DNA of 39,444 nt, from positions 1-39,444 of the forward strand of contig CAKOJN010000009.1 of NCBI GenBank assembly GCA_934090685.1, written 5' to 3'. The notes below the pieces were generated by a model. That model had not been told where the DNA came from. It searched no databases and saw only the letters and a program-made list of their open reading frames with translations. The translations under genes were made by a program, and so were the position numbers. This document shows positions 16,820 to 24,988 of this stretch, one piece after another. This DNA is from an uncultured Bacilli bacterium (lineage in GTDB: Bacteria; Bacillota_I; Bacilli_A; RF39; UBA660). Numbering within the stretch: the stretch's first letter is position 1; every line of letters starts with the position of its first letter.

Positions 16820-16828
16820 GATTTTTTA
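16804..16828 (+). terminator. rnhC terminator
   Basis: ATCCTAA, 4-nt loop, TTAGGAT then TTTTTT. The stop TAG of rnhC is inside the stem. Confidence 0.85.
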
Positions 16829-16861
16829 TTATTCAGATACACTAGTAATAAAAGTTAATAA

Positions 16862-17752
16862 TTATGTTAATACATACTTTCTAATTACTATTCTTTCATC
16901 AGAACAATATTCTATTACATATTTGTTTTCCCTCTTACATATTAAGATACCTATTGTATTATTATTATTTATTTCCTTAATATTTTTATCTATATAATTC
17001 ATATACTTTTGTACTTGTGAAATATATTCTACTTTAAATTCACTTACTTTGAGTTCTACTACTACATAGGCACTATATTTAATATTAAAAAGCAATAAGT
17101 CTATCTTGTGATATGTATCTCCTATTTTTATTTTATATTCACTTCCTATAAAACTAAAATTATTACCAAGTTCCCTCATAAAAGTTTCAATGTCTTCTAA
17201 TATTAAGTTATGTAATACTTTTTCTGTTATTATTTCTATATTATTTTTATTCTTTATTAATATTGGATTCGGTACTAAATCTTTTACTTCGAGTTTTTCT
17301 TCTTTAATTATTTTATTCTTTGTTTCAGCTGGTAATCTTTCATATTCTTTGGATTTAATTTTATCTCTCAACTCTCTTACTCCAATATTTTGAATAATAG
17401 ACAAATTAAGATAATAAGATAATTTATCATCGGTTTTAATTGATAACAATTCAGAATAGTGGCTCCATGATAATTGTGTCGACAGTGTCGACACTTTTTC
17501 ATTACTAAATGTTCTATAAAATTGACGCATTCTAAAAAGAGTCCTTCTATTATATTTTTTGCCTACTTCAATAACTAACTTTTTAGAGTATTCATTTATG
17601 ATATTGTCTCCATATTTACCACCTGCTTCATTTAGTAACTTGCCTATTTCAAAGTATGTAATTACTCTATGTCTTTCTTTTGAATAATCTTTTACTCTCT
17701 CATATGTTTCATTATCAATTATCTTGTTTTTTATTTCTTCATAATAATTCAT
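16862..17752 (-). CDS. DUF1016 (YhcG-type) PD-(D/E)XK nuclease-like protein
   Basis: 296 aa, complete. Residues 1-150 are the DUF1016 N-terminal DNA-binding-type domain (ITYFEIGKLLNEAGGKYGDN, RRTLFRMRQFYRTF, STQLSWSHYSELL). Residues 170-296 are the PD-(D/E)XK domain: IDLLLFNIKYSAYVVVELKV carries the Asp and the ExK. The family is linked to mobile and defence contexts; its substrate is not established. A perfect 19-nt palindrome lies inside the coding sequence just before QLSWSHY. The ribosome binding site is AGGAGGA. The locus including upstream DNA is duplicated, in ruined form, at 27608-28098. Confidence 0.85.
   Translation of the reverse strand: MNYYEEIKNKIIDNETYERVKDYSKERHRVITYFEIGKLLNEAGGKYGDNIINEYSKKLVIEVGKKYNRRTLFRMRQFYRTFSNEKVSTLSTQLSWSHYSELLSIKTDDKLSYYLNLSIIQNIGVRELRDKIKSKEYERLPAETKNKIIKEEKLEVKDLVPNPILIKNKNNIEIITEKVLHNLILEDIETFMRELGNNFSFIGSEYKIKIGDTYHKIDLLLFNIKYSAYVVVELKVSEFKVEYISQVQKYMNYIDKNIKEINNNNTIGILICKRENKYVIEYCSDERIVIRKYVLT
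17476..17494. repeat. Perfect 19-nt palindrome inside the intact DUF1016 gene
   Basis: GTGTCGACA, one central base, TGTCGACAC (9-bp arms, perfect). It encodes VSTLST plus the first base of the following Gln codon. It holds two GTCGAC sites. The same codon position holds a different palindrome in each of three decayed copies. Confidence 0.95.
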
Positions 17753-17757
17753 GTTTT

Positions 17758-17810
17758 TATCCTCCTATTATAATAATTAGTCATAAAAATAAAAAACACT
17801 TCTTTTTTCA
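17758..17810. repeat. Duplicated upstream region of the DUF1016 locus (copy A)
   Basis: Closely matches 28047-28098 (copy B): both hold CCTCCTATTATxATAAT, then AGTCATAAAAA and AAACACTTCTTTTTT. On the minus strand it supplies the ribosome binding site and a TATAAT-like box of the DUF1016 gene. Confidence 0.7.
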
Positions 17811-17828
17811 AAATTTTTTCAAACAAAT

Positions 17829-17863
17829 AAAAAAGATATAGTTATTTATTTTCTATATCTTTT
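17829..17863 (-). terminator. Terminator after the 180-aa unknown gene
   Basis: Perfect 11-bp stem AAAAGATATAG / CTATATCTTTT around an 11-nt loop; A/T runs on both sides. It overlaps the stop codon of the gene at 17842 and ends the mutS transcript. Confidence 0.8.
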
Positions 17864-18372
17864 AAACCTAAACTTAAAGTTTTCTCTTCTATTTTATTAT
17901 TTATAGCATTAACATCTACTTCGTCCTTATATTCAGCGTCTATTTCACGACCACCTAATACTTTTAATGATAATTTAAGATTAGTAAGTGCTGTATCACA
18001 AATTGAATCATTTTTCTTTTTTATAAGAACAATTAAATCTCCTATTTCATTATTAAAATCAGTTATTTTAAATACTTCTAATCTCATTATATTCCTTTTA
18101 ATTGTATTAAGTAGTTCTTGTTCACTATTTATTTCTTCTATTGTATTAGTTATTTCTTCACTTAATTCTTGTAATCTAACCATTATTTTAGGATTTTGAT
18201 CTATTAGAAATACATCTAATGATAATTTAAGTCTAGCTTTTTTTAAATGATTTAATGCTATTTTTCTTAGTCTAATCATTAAATTGAAATCATCCCATAG
18301 AGAATCAAAACTTTCTTGTATTATTTTTTCTTTTTCTATTTCTCTATTTATTGCTTTATTTATTTCACTCAT
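17842..18372 (-). CDS. Unknown coiled-coil protein, paralogue of the next gene
   Basis: About 176 aa, helical, charged, no membrane segment or signal. It aligns with the 128-aa protein encoded just upstream: shared positions include the SLWDDFNLMIRLRKIALNHL / KLWNEFYTMRKNRYLILNYL start, the EI..E..L..IK middle, the IxLIxxKNDxIC block and the EKxLxL end. Family not recognised. I prefer the ATG at 18370-18372 (MSEINK), which has a GGGGGA in front; the ATG 12 nt upstream has no binding site. Third gene of the mutS operon. Confidence 0.6.
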   Translation of the reverse strand: MSEINKAINREIEKEKIIQESFDSLWDDFNLMIRLRKIALNHLKKARLKLSLDVFLIDQNPKIMVRLQELSEEITNTIEEINSEQELLNTIKRNIMRLEVFKITDFNNEIGDLIVLIKKKNDSICDTALTNLKLSLKVLGGREIDAEYKDEVDVNAINNKIEEKTLSLGLKDIENK

Positions 18373-18394
18373 ATTTTCCCCCATTAATATTTTA

Positions 18395-18781
18395 TTAATT
18401 TAATTCTAATTTTAATGATTGTTCTTTTATTGCATCATCAAATGAAGTTGTATCCATTTCAAAATCATTATTAACATTATTATAAACTAATACGCAAATA
18501 TAATCATTTTTATCACTTATTAATTTTATTATATTTGATATATCACTAATCATATCTAAACTACTATAAGATTGTAATTCTAAAACTTTTTTAATTTTAT
18601 TAATTAGTTTTCCTTCATTTACTATTTCTTTTATACATGAATTTATTGTACTTGAAGGTATACTATTTTTAGTTATTCTAAACTTAATACTTACTAGATA
18701 ATTTAATATTAAATATCTATTTTTCCTCATTGTATAAAATTCATTCCATAATTTATCTATTTGTTTATCATATGTATTCAT
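18395..18781 (-). CDS. Unknown helical protein, paralogue of its downstream neighbour
   Basis: 128 aa, no known domain. Conserved with the gene at 17842: LWNEFYTMRKNRYLILNYL, CIKEIVNEGKLINKIKKVL, IIKLISDKNDYICVLVYNN and the final DAIKEQSLKLEL. Its ribosome binding site GAGGAA is made from the last codons of mutS and its ATG lies 2 nt past the mutS stop, so translation is coupled to mutS. A role linked to mismatch repair is possible but only by position. Confidence 0.6.
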   Translation of the reverse strand: MNTYDKQIDKLWNEFYTMRKNRYLILNYLVSIKFRITKNSIPSSTINSCIKEIVNEGKLINKIKKVLELQSYSSLDMISDISNIIKLISDKNDYICVLVYNNVNNDFEMDTTSFDDAIKEQSLKLELN

Positions 18782-18783
18782 AA

Positions 18784-21312
18784 TTATTCCTCACTTTTCT
18801 TTTTGATTTCATCTAATATATTTATTGCTTGCATAGGTGTTACTTCTAATGGATTAATTGTTTTTATATATTCTCTTAATGTATCAGTTTTAGTATCTAA
18901 ATCTAATGTAAATTGTTTTACAACTTTTTCTCTCTTATTACTTTTATTTTCATAAAAGGCAAGTAATTCATTAGCTCTATCAATAATAGCATTAGGTAAA
19001 TCTGCTAGCTTAGCAACATTTATACCATAACTTTTATCAACTGAACCTGGTAGTACTTTATGTAAGAATGTAATATTTCCTTCTTCTTCTAATGCTTTTA
19101 CATGAACATTTTTAATACCACTATATTTATTTTCCATTTCAGTAAGTTCATGATAATGTGTTGAGAATAGTGTTTTACATTTAATATTTTCATTAATATA
19201 TTCTATTATTGCACCTGCAAGAGACATACCATCATAAGTACTTGTTCCACGGCCTAATTCATCAAATAATATTAAACTTTTTGATGTAGCATTCTTTATA
19301 GCATTAGCACTTTCTTTCATTTCTACCATGAATGTACTTTCTCCACCTACTAAGTCATCACTAGCACCTATTCTTGTAAATATCTTATCAAAAATAGGTA
19401 TATTACACTTTTTAGCAGGTACATATGAACCTATTTGATTAAGTATTGCTATTATACCAAACTCTCTCATATAAGTTGATTTACCACTCATATTAGGTCC
19501 AGTTATTATTAATATATTAGTATCTTTATCCATTAATATATCATTATCAATATATTCACTTTCAATTACACTTTCTACGACAGGATGTCTACCTCCAATT
19601 ATTTCAACTATATTATCATCATTAATAGTTGGCTTTATAAAATTATAGTCTTCTGCTATCTTAGCAAATGATTGTATACAATCAAAATATGCTATTTTAG
19701 ATGAAACTGTTTGTAATTTAGAAATAGATTTCTTTATTTCTTCTTTTATAGATAGAAATATTTGATATTCTAAATTATTTAATTTTTCTTCAGCAGTTAA
19801 TATTAAGTTTTCTTTTTCTTTTAATAATGGAGTTATATATCTTTCACAATTAGATATAGTTTGTTTTCTATCATAATTAAATTCTTCTTTAACTAAATTA
19901 ACTTGTCCCTTTGGCACTTCTATATAATAACCAAATACTTTATTAAATCCAATTTTTAATCCTTTAATACCAGTTCTTTCTTTCTCTTCACGTTCAAAAT
20001 TTGATATAAAATCTTTTCCATTAGTTTTAATACTTCTAAGTTCATCTACTTCACTATTATATCCATCTTTAATAATACCTCCTTCTTTTATTGTAAAAGG
20101 AGCATCTTCTTTAATAGAGGAGTCTAATAATTCATATATATCATCAAATGTCTCTAATAATGGAAGATCAAAACGTTTTAATATTTTATTTATACTAGGC
20201 AATACTTTTATACTACTCTTTAACTGTAACATGTCTTTCGCAGTAAGCGTTGAACACGCTACTTTACCTGTTAATCTTTCTAAATCATATATTTCATATA
20301 ATAAATTTCTAAGTTCACTAGTAGATATAAAATCATTTATAAATTTTTCTGTTAAATTTTGTCTTTTAGTTATTTCATCTACATCAATAGATGGACTAAT
20401 AATAAAACTTTTTAATAATCTACTTCCCATTGCTGTTTTAGTTTTATCCATAAAGCCAAGTAAACTATTTTGTCTTTCTTTACTTCTTATTGTTTCAACT
20501 AACTCTAAGTTTTTAATACATTCTTTATCTAAATCTAGAAATATACTTGTATCAATATATTCAACCATTTGTATATGAGATATATCTTGTTTTAAACTAT
20601 TAGTTAAATAATTTAAAAGTAGTGATGTATTTTTTATTAATTTATCATCAGTTATATTTTGAAATACATTATGTGATGTATAAGTTTCATCATTATCATA
20701 ATATGAAATATAAATATTATAGTTATTTTTAAGTATATTAACTACTCTTGTATCAAAGTCTTTATTTAATACTAATTCTTTTATATTTAGATTAACTATT
20801 TGACTTATTAGTTTATCAATATCATGTTTTACAAGTGACGCACAAACTTTTCCACTTAAAAGGTCTGCATATGAAAGAGCATAAACATAACCATAATCTT
20901 TTATACTTGCAATATAGTTAAAATCTTTTTCATTAACAATTTCAGGACTGGTAAGTGTTCCTTTACTAACTATTTGTATTACTTCTCTTTTAACAATACC
21001 TTTAGTTGTTTTAGGATCTTCCATCTGTTCACATATAGCAACTTTATATCCTTTATCTATTAATTTTTCTAAATAAACATTTAAAGCATGATGAGGTATC
21101 CCACACATAGGGACTCTTTCACTAAGTCCACATTGTTTACCTGTTAAAGTAAGTTCAAGTTCATGACTAGCAGTAATCGCATCATCAAAAAACATTTCAT
21201 AGAAATCCCCTAATCTATAAAATAATATTATTCCTTCATATTCACTTTTAGTTTGAAGGTATTCCCTCATCATTGGACTAACTAAATTTAAATCAACATC
21301 TTTTCTTTCCAT
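18784..21312 (-). CDS. mutS: DNA mismatch repair protein MutS
   Basis: 842 aa, normal MutS1 length. Mismatch-reading motif FYRLGDFYEMF (about 27-37, the Phe-x-Glu), connector, levers and clamp, then the ATPase: Walker A ITGPNMSGKSTYMRE (about 604-618), Walker B SLILFDELGRGTSTYDG and the STHYHEL signature. It recognises mispaired bases and recruits MutL. mutL is not next to it; two related unknown genes follow instead. A sigma-A promoter lies so close that the mRNA appears leaderless. Confidence 0.97.
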   Translation of the reverse strand: MERKDVDLNLVSPMMREYLQTKSEYEGIILFYRLGDFYEMFFDDAITASHELELTLTGKQCGLSERVPMCGIPHHALNVYLEKLIDKGYKVAICEQMEDPKTTKGIVKREVIQIVSKGTLTSPEIVNEKDFNYIASIKDYGYVYALSYADLLSGKVCASLVKHDIDKLISQIVNLNIKELVLNKDFDTRVVNILKNNYNIYISYYDNDETYTSHNVFQNITDDKLIKNTSLLLNYLTNSLKQDISHIQMVEYIDTSIFLDLDKECIKNLELVETIRSKERQNSLLGFMDKTKTAMGSRLLKSFIISPSIDVDEITKRQNLTEKFINDFISTSELRNLLYEIYDLERLTGKVACSTLTAKDMLQLKSSIKVLPSINKILKRFDLPLLETFDDIYELLDSSIKEDAPFTIKEGGIIKDGYNSEVDELRSIKTNGKDFISNFEREEKERTGIKGLKIGFNKVFGYYIEVPKGQVNLVKEEFNYDRKQTISNCERYITPLLKEKENLILTAEEKLNNLEYQIFLSIKEEIKKSISKLQTVSSKIAYFDCIQSFAKIAEDYNFIKPTINDDNIVEIIGGRHPVVESVIESEYIDNDILMDKDTNILIITGPNMSGKSTYMREFGIIAILNQIGSYVPAKKCNIPIFDKIFTRIGASDDLVGGESTFMVEMKESANAIKNATSKSLILFDELGRGTSTYDGMSLAGAIIEYINENIKCKTLFSTHYHELTEMENKYSGIKNVHVKALEEEGNITFLHKVLPGSVDKSYGINVAKLADLPNAIIDRANELLAFYENKSNKREKVVKQFTLDLDTKTDTLREYIKTINPLEVTPMQAINILDEIKKKSEE

Positions 21313-21319
21313 AATGTAT

Positions 21320-21348
21320 ATTATATATCACAAAGTACATTTATTCAA
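21320..21348 (-). promoter_or_regulatory. mutS promoter, apparently leaderless
   Basis: Minus strand -35 TTGAAT (21343-21348), 17-bp spacer, perfect -10 TATAAT (21320-21325). The ATG at 21310-21312 is 7 nt past the -10, right at the expected transcription start. No Shine-Dalgarno sequence precedes it. Confidence 0.6.
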
Positions 21349-21398
21349 ATAAAATGTTAATTATTTAGTGTTTTTTAAGTATTTTATATAACAAAAAT

Positions 21399-22205
21399 TT
21401 ATTTATCTTTTTTTAAATACTTTATATCTGTTTCATTAAGTATTTTCATTTGAGATATTGCTATTTTATTAAGTCTAACAAGTCTTTCAGATTGATTTAA
21501 TCCATCATTTATAAATACCGAATTAAGATTTTCTAAATTTGCTAAACATATTAATTCATTTATAGTTGCATGATCTCTAATGTTACCATCTAGATTCTTA
21601 TTTTTAATTCTCCATTCTTTAGCAGTCGTACCAAATAGAGCCATATTTAAAACATCAGCTTCTTCAGCATATACATAATTAATTTGTTCTTTTGTTAACT
21701 CAGTAGGTATTAAATTCTGTTTTATTGCATCCGTATGTATTTTATAATTTATTTTTGAAAGTTCTCTTTTCACATCCCAACCAAATTGTTTTTGTTCCTC
21801 TGACTTTAATCTTTCAAATTCTTTAATGAGTAATAATTTAAATTTTGGACTAATCCACATACCAAATTCAAAAGCGATATCTTTATTGGCATAAGTTCCC
21901 CCATATCTTCCTGCTTTTGACATTATACCAATTGCATTTGTTTTTTCTACCCATTCTTTAACACTAATTTTATAACTATTCAAACCTGCTTGACTTTTAA
22001 TTATGGCGAATTCGCCATAATTAAAATTAGGATTATGGATTTCTTCCCAAATACCTAAAAACTCAATAGTATTTCTATTTCTTAACCAATCAGATACGAA
22101 AAAATCCCCATCCTTAGATTTCAACATATCTGTAATAGAGATATAATCATCGTTTTCTATTTTAAAGTAAGAAATTTTTTGATTTAAAACTCTTAATTCT
22201 GCCAT
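21399..22205 (-). CDS. KilA-N domain protein
   Basis: 268 aa. Residues about 10-115 are a KilA-N DNA-binding domain of phage/virus type (ISITDMLKSKDGDFFVSDWL, RNRNTIEFLGIWEEIHNPNF, AGLNSYKISVKEWVEKTNAI, GRYGGTYANKDIAFEFGMWI, SPKFKLLLIKEFERLK). The C-terminal part (about 145-268) is helical and unassigned. The family is spread by phages and mobile elements; its cellular role is not established. A perfect 32-bp palindrome lies inside the gene at codons for FNYGEFAIIK. A good AGGAGG precedes the start. It interrupts the mutS-dtd stretch and is probably acquired. Confidence 0.85.
   Translation of the reverse strand: MAELRVLNQKISYFKIENDDYISITDMLKSKDGDFFVSDWLRNRNTIEFLGIWEEIHNPNFNYGEFAIIKSQAGLNSYKISVKEWVEKTNAIGIMSKAGRYGGTYANKDIAFEFGMWISPKFKLLLIKEFERLKSEEQKQFGWDVKRELSKINYKIHTDAIKQNLIPTELTKEQINYVYAEEADVLNMALFGTTAKEWRIKNKNLDGNIRDHATINELICLANLENLNSVFINDGLNQSERLVRLNKIAISQMKILNETDIKYLKKDK
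21995..22026. repeat. Perfect 32-bp palindrome inside the KilA-N gene
   Basis: Arm TTTTAATTATGGCGAA followed immediately by its exact reverse complement TTCGCCATAATTAAAA, with no central spacer. The centre is GAATTC (22008-22013). It is fully coding, for NFNYGEFAIIK. Confidence 0.97.
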
Positions 22206-22267
22206 TATTCTAAACCTCCTGCTACTTATTTTTTATATTATGTCATAATCATATATTTATTTAAGAT

Positions 22268-22296
22268 AAAAATGGCACATAGGTACCACCATTTTT
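22268..22296 (-). terminator. Terminator after dtd
   Basis: Minus strand AAAAATGG, 13-nt loop, CCATTTTT then AT-rich DNA. It lies between dtd and the KilA-N gene, separating the rel-dtd operon from it. Confidence 0.6.
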
Positions 22297-22400
22297 AAAC
22301 AAAAATAGTCAAATTATTTTAATAATCTTCTATATTTTTTATCAAACGTTAAAAAGGCTAATATTATTCTCTACCAAGTCTTCACACATAAATTAATTTT

Positions 22401-22853
22401 TCACTTACAATATAATTCATCACTATCAAGTATTATTGTAACAGGCCCATCATTATATATTTCTACTTTCATATCTGCCCCAAATATACCAGTATTTACT
22501 TTTATATATTTACTTAATTCTTGATTAAAATAATCATAAAGTTTACTGGCTTCATCTGGTTTCATAGCATTTATAAATGATGGTCTGTTTCCTTTTTTTG
22601 CATCAGCATATAAAGTAAATTGACTAATACTTAATATACTTCCATTGATATCTTTAATGCTAAGATTCATTTTATCATTTTCATCTTCAAATATTCTTAA
22701 ATTAAGTATTTTATTAATCATTTTATCAACAATATCAGTTGTATCACCATGAGTAAAACCAACTAATAAAACATAACCTTTGTCAATACTTCCATTTACT
22801 TTATTATTTATTGTAACTTTACTATTTTTACTTCTTTGCACTACTACTTTCAT
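22401..22853 (-). CDS. dtd: D-aminoacyl-tRNA deacylase
   Basis: 150 aa, normal size. Hydrolyses D-amino acids (and glycine) from mischarged tRNA. Both family motifs are present: SQFTLYA (about 77-83) and the C-terminal NDGPVTIILD (about 133-142). It overlaps the stop of rel by one base, the same rel-dtd order as in Bacillus. Confidence 0.95.
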   Translation of the reverse strand: MKVVVQRSKNSKVTINNKVNGSIDKGYVLLVGFTHGDTTDIVDKMINKILNLRIFEDENDKMNLSIKDINGSILSISQFTLYADAKKGNRPSFINAMKPDEASKLYDYFNQELSKYIKVNTGIFGADMKVEIYNDGPVTIILDSDELYCK

Positions 22854-24973
22854 TAGATAAATATCCTTTCTACTGAAGATACACTACTTATAGTTTTAAT
22901 TTCATCTATAAATTTATGCAAATCATTTATATTTTTAACTTTACATGTTATATCATAGAATAATTTATTATTTCTATTTATTAGGTTTATTGAGTCAACT
23001 ATTATTTCTGATTTAGTAGATAAAGTTATTATCTTTAATAGAATATCACTTACTTCATCTATATATACTTTTAGTTTAGCAGTATATCTATTATTAGCCT
23101 CCCCCTCCCAAGATGCATCAATAATTCTTTCACTATTTAAATCAATATTAGGACAATTCTTTGAATGAATTTTAACTCCATAACCACGAGTTATATATCC
23201 AACTATATCTTCTCCATAAACAGGATTACAACATGTTGCTAAAGTACATAAAATATCATTACTTCCCGCGATAACTATTCCACTTTCATTTTTATTTTTT
23301 CTTCTCTCTAGTGTTATTTGTTTCTTTCTAGGTTCTCTTATTTCAAGTCTTCCAAGTATTGATGAAGGTAAATATCTTAAAGTTGCTACTGAAAAATATA
23401 TATCATCAAGTGAATCCATTGATAACATTTCACATAGTTTTTTAACATTTTCTTCACTAAATACATCATTTATATCAATGTTCTTTTTCTTACATTCATT
23501 AAGCATCATTTCATGACCAAGACTAATATATTTTTCTCTTTCTTTTTTATAGAAGAAAGATTTAATTCTACTTTTAGCTGCCTCAGTCTTAACTATTTTT
23601 AGCCATCCTCTTGATGGTGTATGACCTTTTTTAGTAATTAATTCTACTAAGTCACCATCTTGAAGTTCATAGTCAATTTTAACCATTTTATTATTAACAA
23701 GTGCTCCTGTAGTTGTATTACCTACTTCACTATGTATTTTATATGCAAAGTCTATTGGAGTCGCACCACTTGGAAGTTCAATTATATCTCCTTTAGGAGT
23801 ATAAACATAAATTTCATTTCTTTTTAATTCTTCTTTGATATTTGTAAAAAAGTTCATATTTTTTTCTATATCATTTACTTCTACTAATGCCCTAAATTGT
23901 TCTAAAATACGATCTAAATTATTTTTATTAGCTCCATTAATATGTTCTTTATAACTCCAGTGAGATGCAACTCCTTTTTCTGCTATTTCATCCATCTCAT
24001 ATGTTCTTACTTGAACCTCAAATATCCTTTTATCTTCACCAAAAACTGTAGTATGCAAGCTTTGATACATATTAGGTTTAGGGTTTGCTATAAAATCTTT
24101 AAATCTGTTAGGGATTGGAGAGTACTTTGCTTGTACAAGTCCAATTACTCTATAACAATCTTCTACTGTATCTACAAGTACTCTTATTCCAAGTAAATCA
24201 TATATTTCTTCCCATTTTCTACCTTTTTTAAGTTTATTATATATACCTCTTACAGACTTAACTCTTGATAACATTTCATATTTAATATTATGATGATCAA
24301 GTATAGTTTTTATTTCTTCTTTCATATGTTCTAATGTAAGTTCAAGTTCTTCTTTGGAAGCATTTATTTTTTCTTCAACACTTCTATATCCTTCTGGATC
24401 AGAATATTGTAAACATAAATCCTCCATCTCACTCTTCATCTTTTTCATACCAAGTCTATGTGCGATTGGTATATATATATTCTGAGTTTCAGTTACTATA
24501 TATTTTATATGTTCTGCATCATGTACTTTTAATGTTCTAAGATTATGAAGTCTATCAGCAAATTTAATAAATAATGTTGCTGGATTTTCAGAAAGACCTA
24601 CTATTATTCTTCTATATTTTTCAGGATTATTTATTTTAAATGTTTGTTTTAAATTACTTATTTTGCTAATACTATTAACTATATCAGCACTAGCAGTTCC
24701 AAACATTTCTTCAACTTCTTCATAAGTCATCTTACCAAGAGTAATTGCTTCATGTATTAAAGCGCACCCTATAGTTACTGGATCCATCTTAAGTTCTGCT
24801 AATATATATGCAACATTAATAGGATGCATAATATAATCTTCTCCAGTCTCTCTTTTCATTCCTTCATAAATTATCTTCGCTTGATTATAATATTTATCTA
24901 TAAAGTCAATATATTCACTATCCATATAAGTTTTTAATGAATCAAGTAATTCATCATAATCATAATTTTTAAT
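22853..24973 (-). CDS. rel: (p)ppGpp synthetase of the RelA/SpoT family with a lost hydrolase site
   Basis: About 706 aa from the start used here. Domains: N-terminal HD hydrolase (to about 190), synthetase (about 235-370 with RFKDFIANPKPNMYQSLHT and FEVQVRT), TGS (about 405-465), helical, zinc-finger (TLATCCNPVYGEDIVGYITR) and ACT. The hydrolase motif HDxxED reads HEAITL, so the metal/catalytic residues are changed and ppGpp breakdown is probably lost, while the synthetase looks intact. The first ATG is at 24923-24925, but the frame is open upstream and encodes YDYDELLDSLKTYM, the normal Rel N-terminus. An ATT at 24971-24973 sits 8 nt after a perfect AAGGGAG, so I place the start there. Confidence 0.85.
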   Translation of the reverse strand: MKNYDYDELLDSLKTYMDSEYIDFIDKYYNQAKIIYEGMKRETGEDYIMHPINVAYILAELKMDPVTIGCALIHEAITLGKMTYEEVEEMFGTASADIVNSISKISNLKQTFKINNPEKYRRIIVGLSENPATLFIKFADRLHNLRTLKVHDAEHIKYIVTETQNIYIPIAHRLGMKKMKSEMEDLCLQYSDPEGYRSVEEKINASKEELELTLEHMKEEIKTILDHHNIKYEMLSRVKSVRGIYNKLKKGRKWEEIYDLLGIRVLVDTVEDCYRVIGLVQAKYSPIPNRFKDFIANPKPNMYQSLHTTVFGEDKRIFEVQVRTYEMDEIAEKGVASHWSYKEHINGANKNNLDRILEQFRALVEVNDIEKNMNFFTNIKEELKRNEIYVYTPKGDIIELPSGATPIDFAYKIHSEVGNTTTGALVNNKMVKIDYELQDGDLVELITKKGHTPSRGWLKIVKTEAAKSRIKSFFYKKEREKYISLGHEMMLNECKKKNIDINDVFSEENVKKLCEMLSMDSLDDIYFSVATLRYLPSSILGRLEIREPRKKQITLERRKNKNESGIVIAGSNDILCTLATCCNPVYGEDIVGYITRGYGVKIHSKNCPNIDLNSERIIDASWEGEANNRYTAKLKVYIDEVSDILLKIITLSTKSEIIVDSINLINRNNKLFYDITCKVKNINDLHKFIDEIKTISSVSSVERIFI

Positions 24974-24981
24974 AAGATCAA

Positions 24982-24988
24982 CTCCCTT
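24982..24988 (-). promoter_or_regulatory. Ribosome binding site that decides the rel start
   Basis: AAGGGAG on the minus strand, between the secDF stop and the rel frame. The only in-frame codon at proper distance (8 nt) is ATT. The first ATG is 56 nt away and has no such site. Confidence 0.6.
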
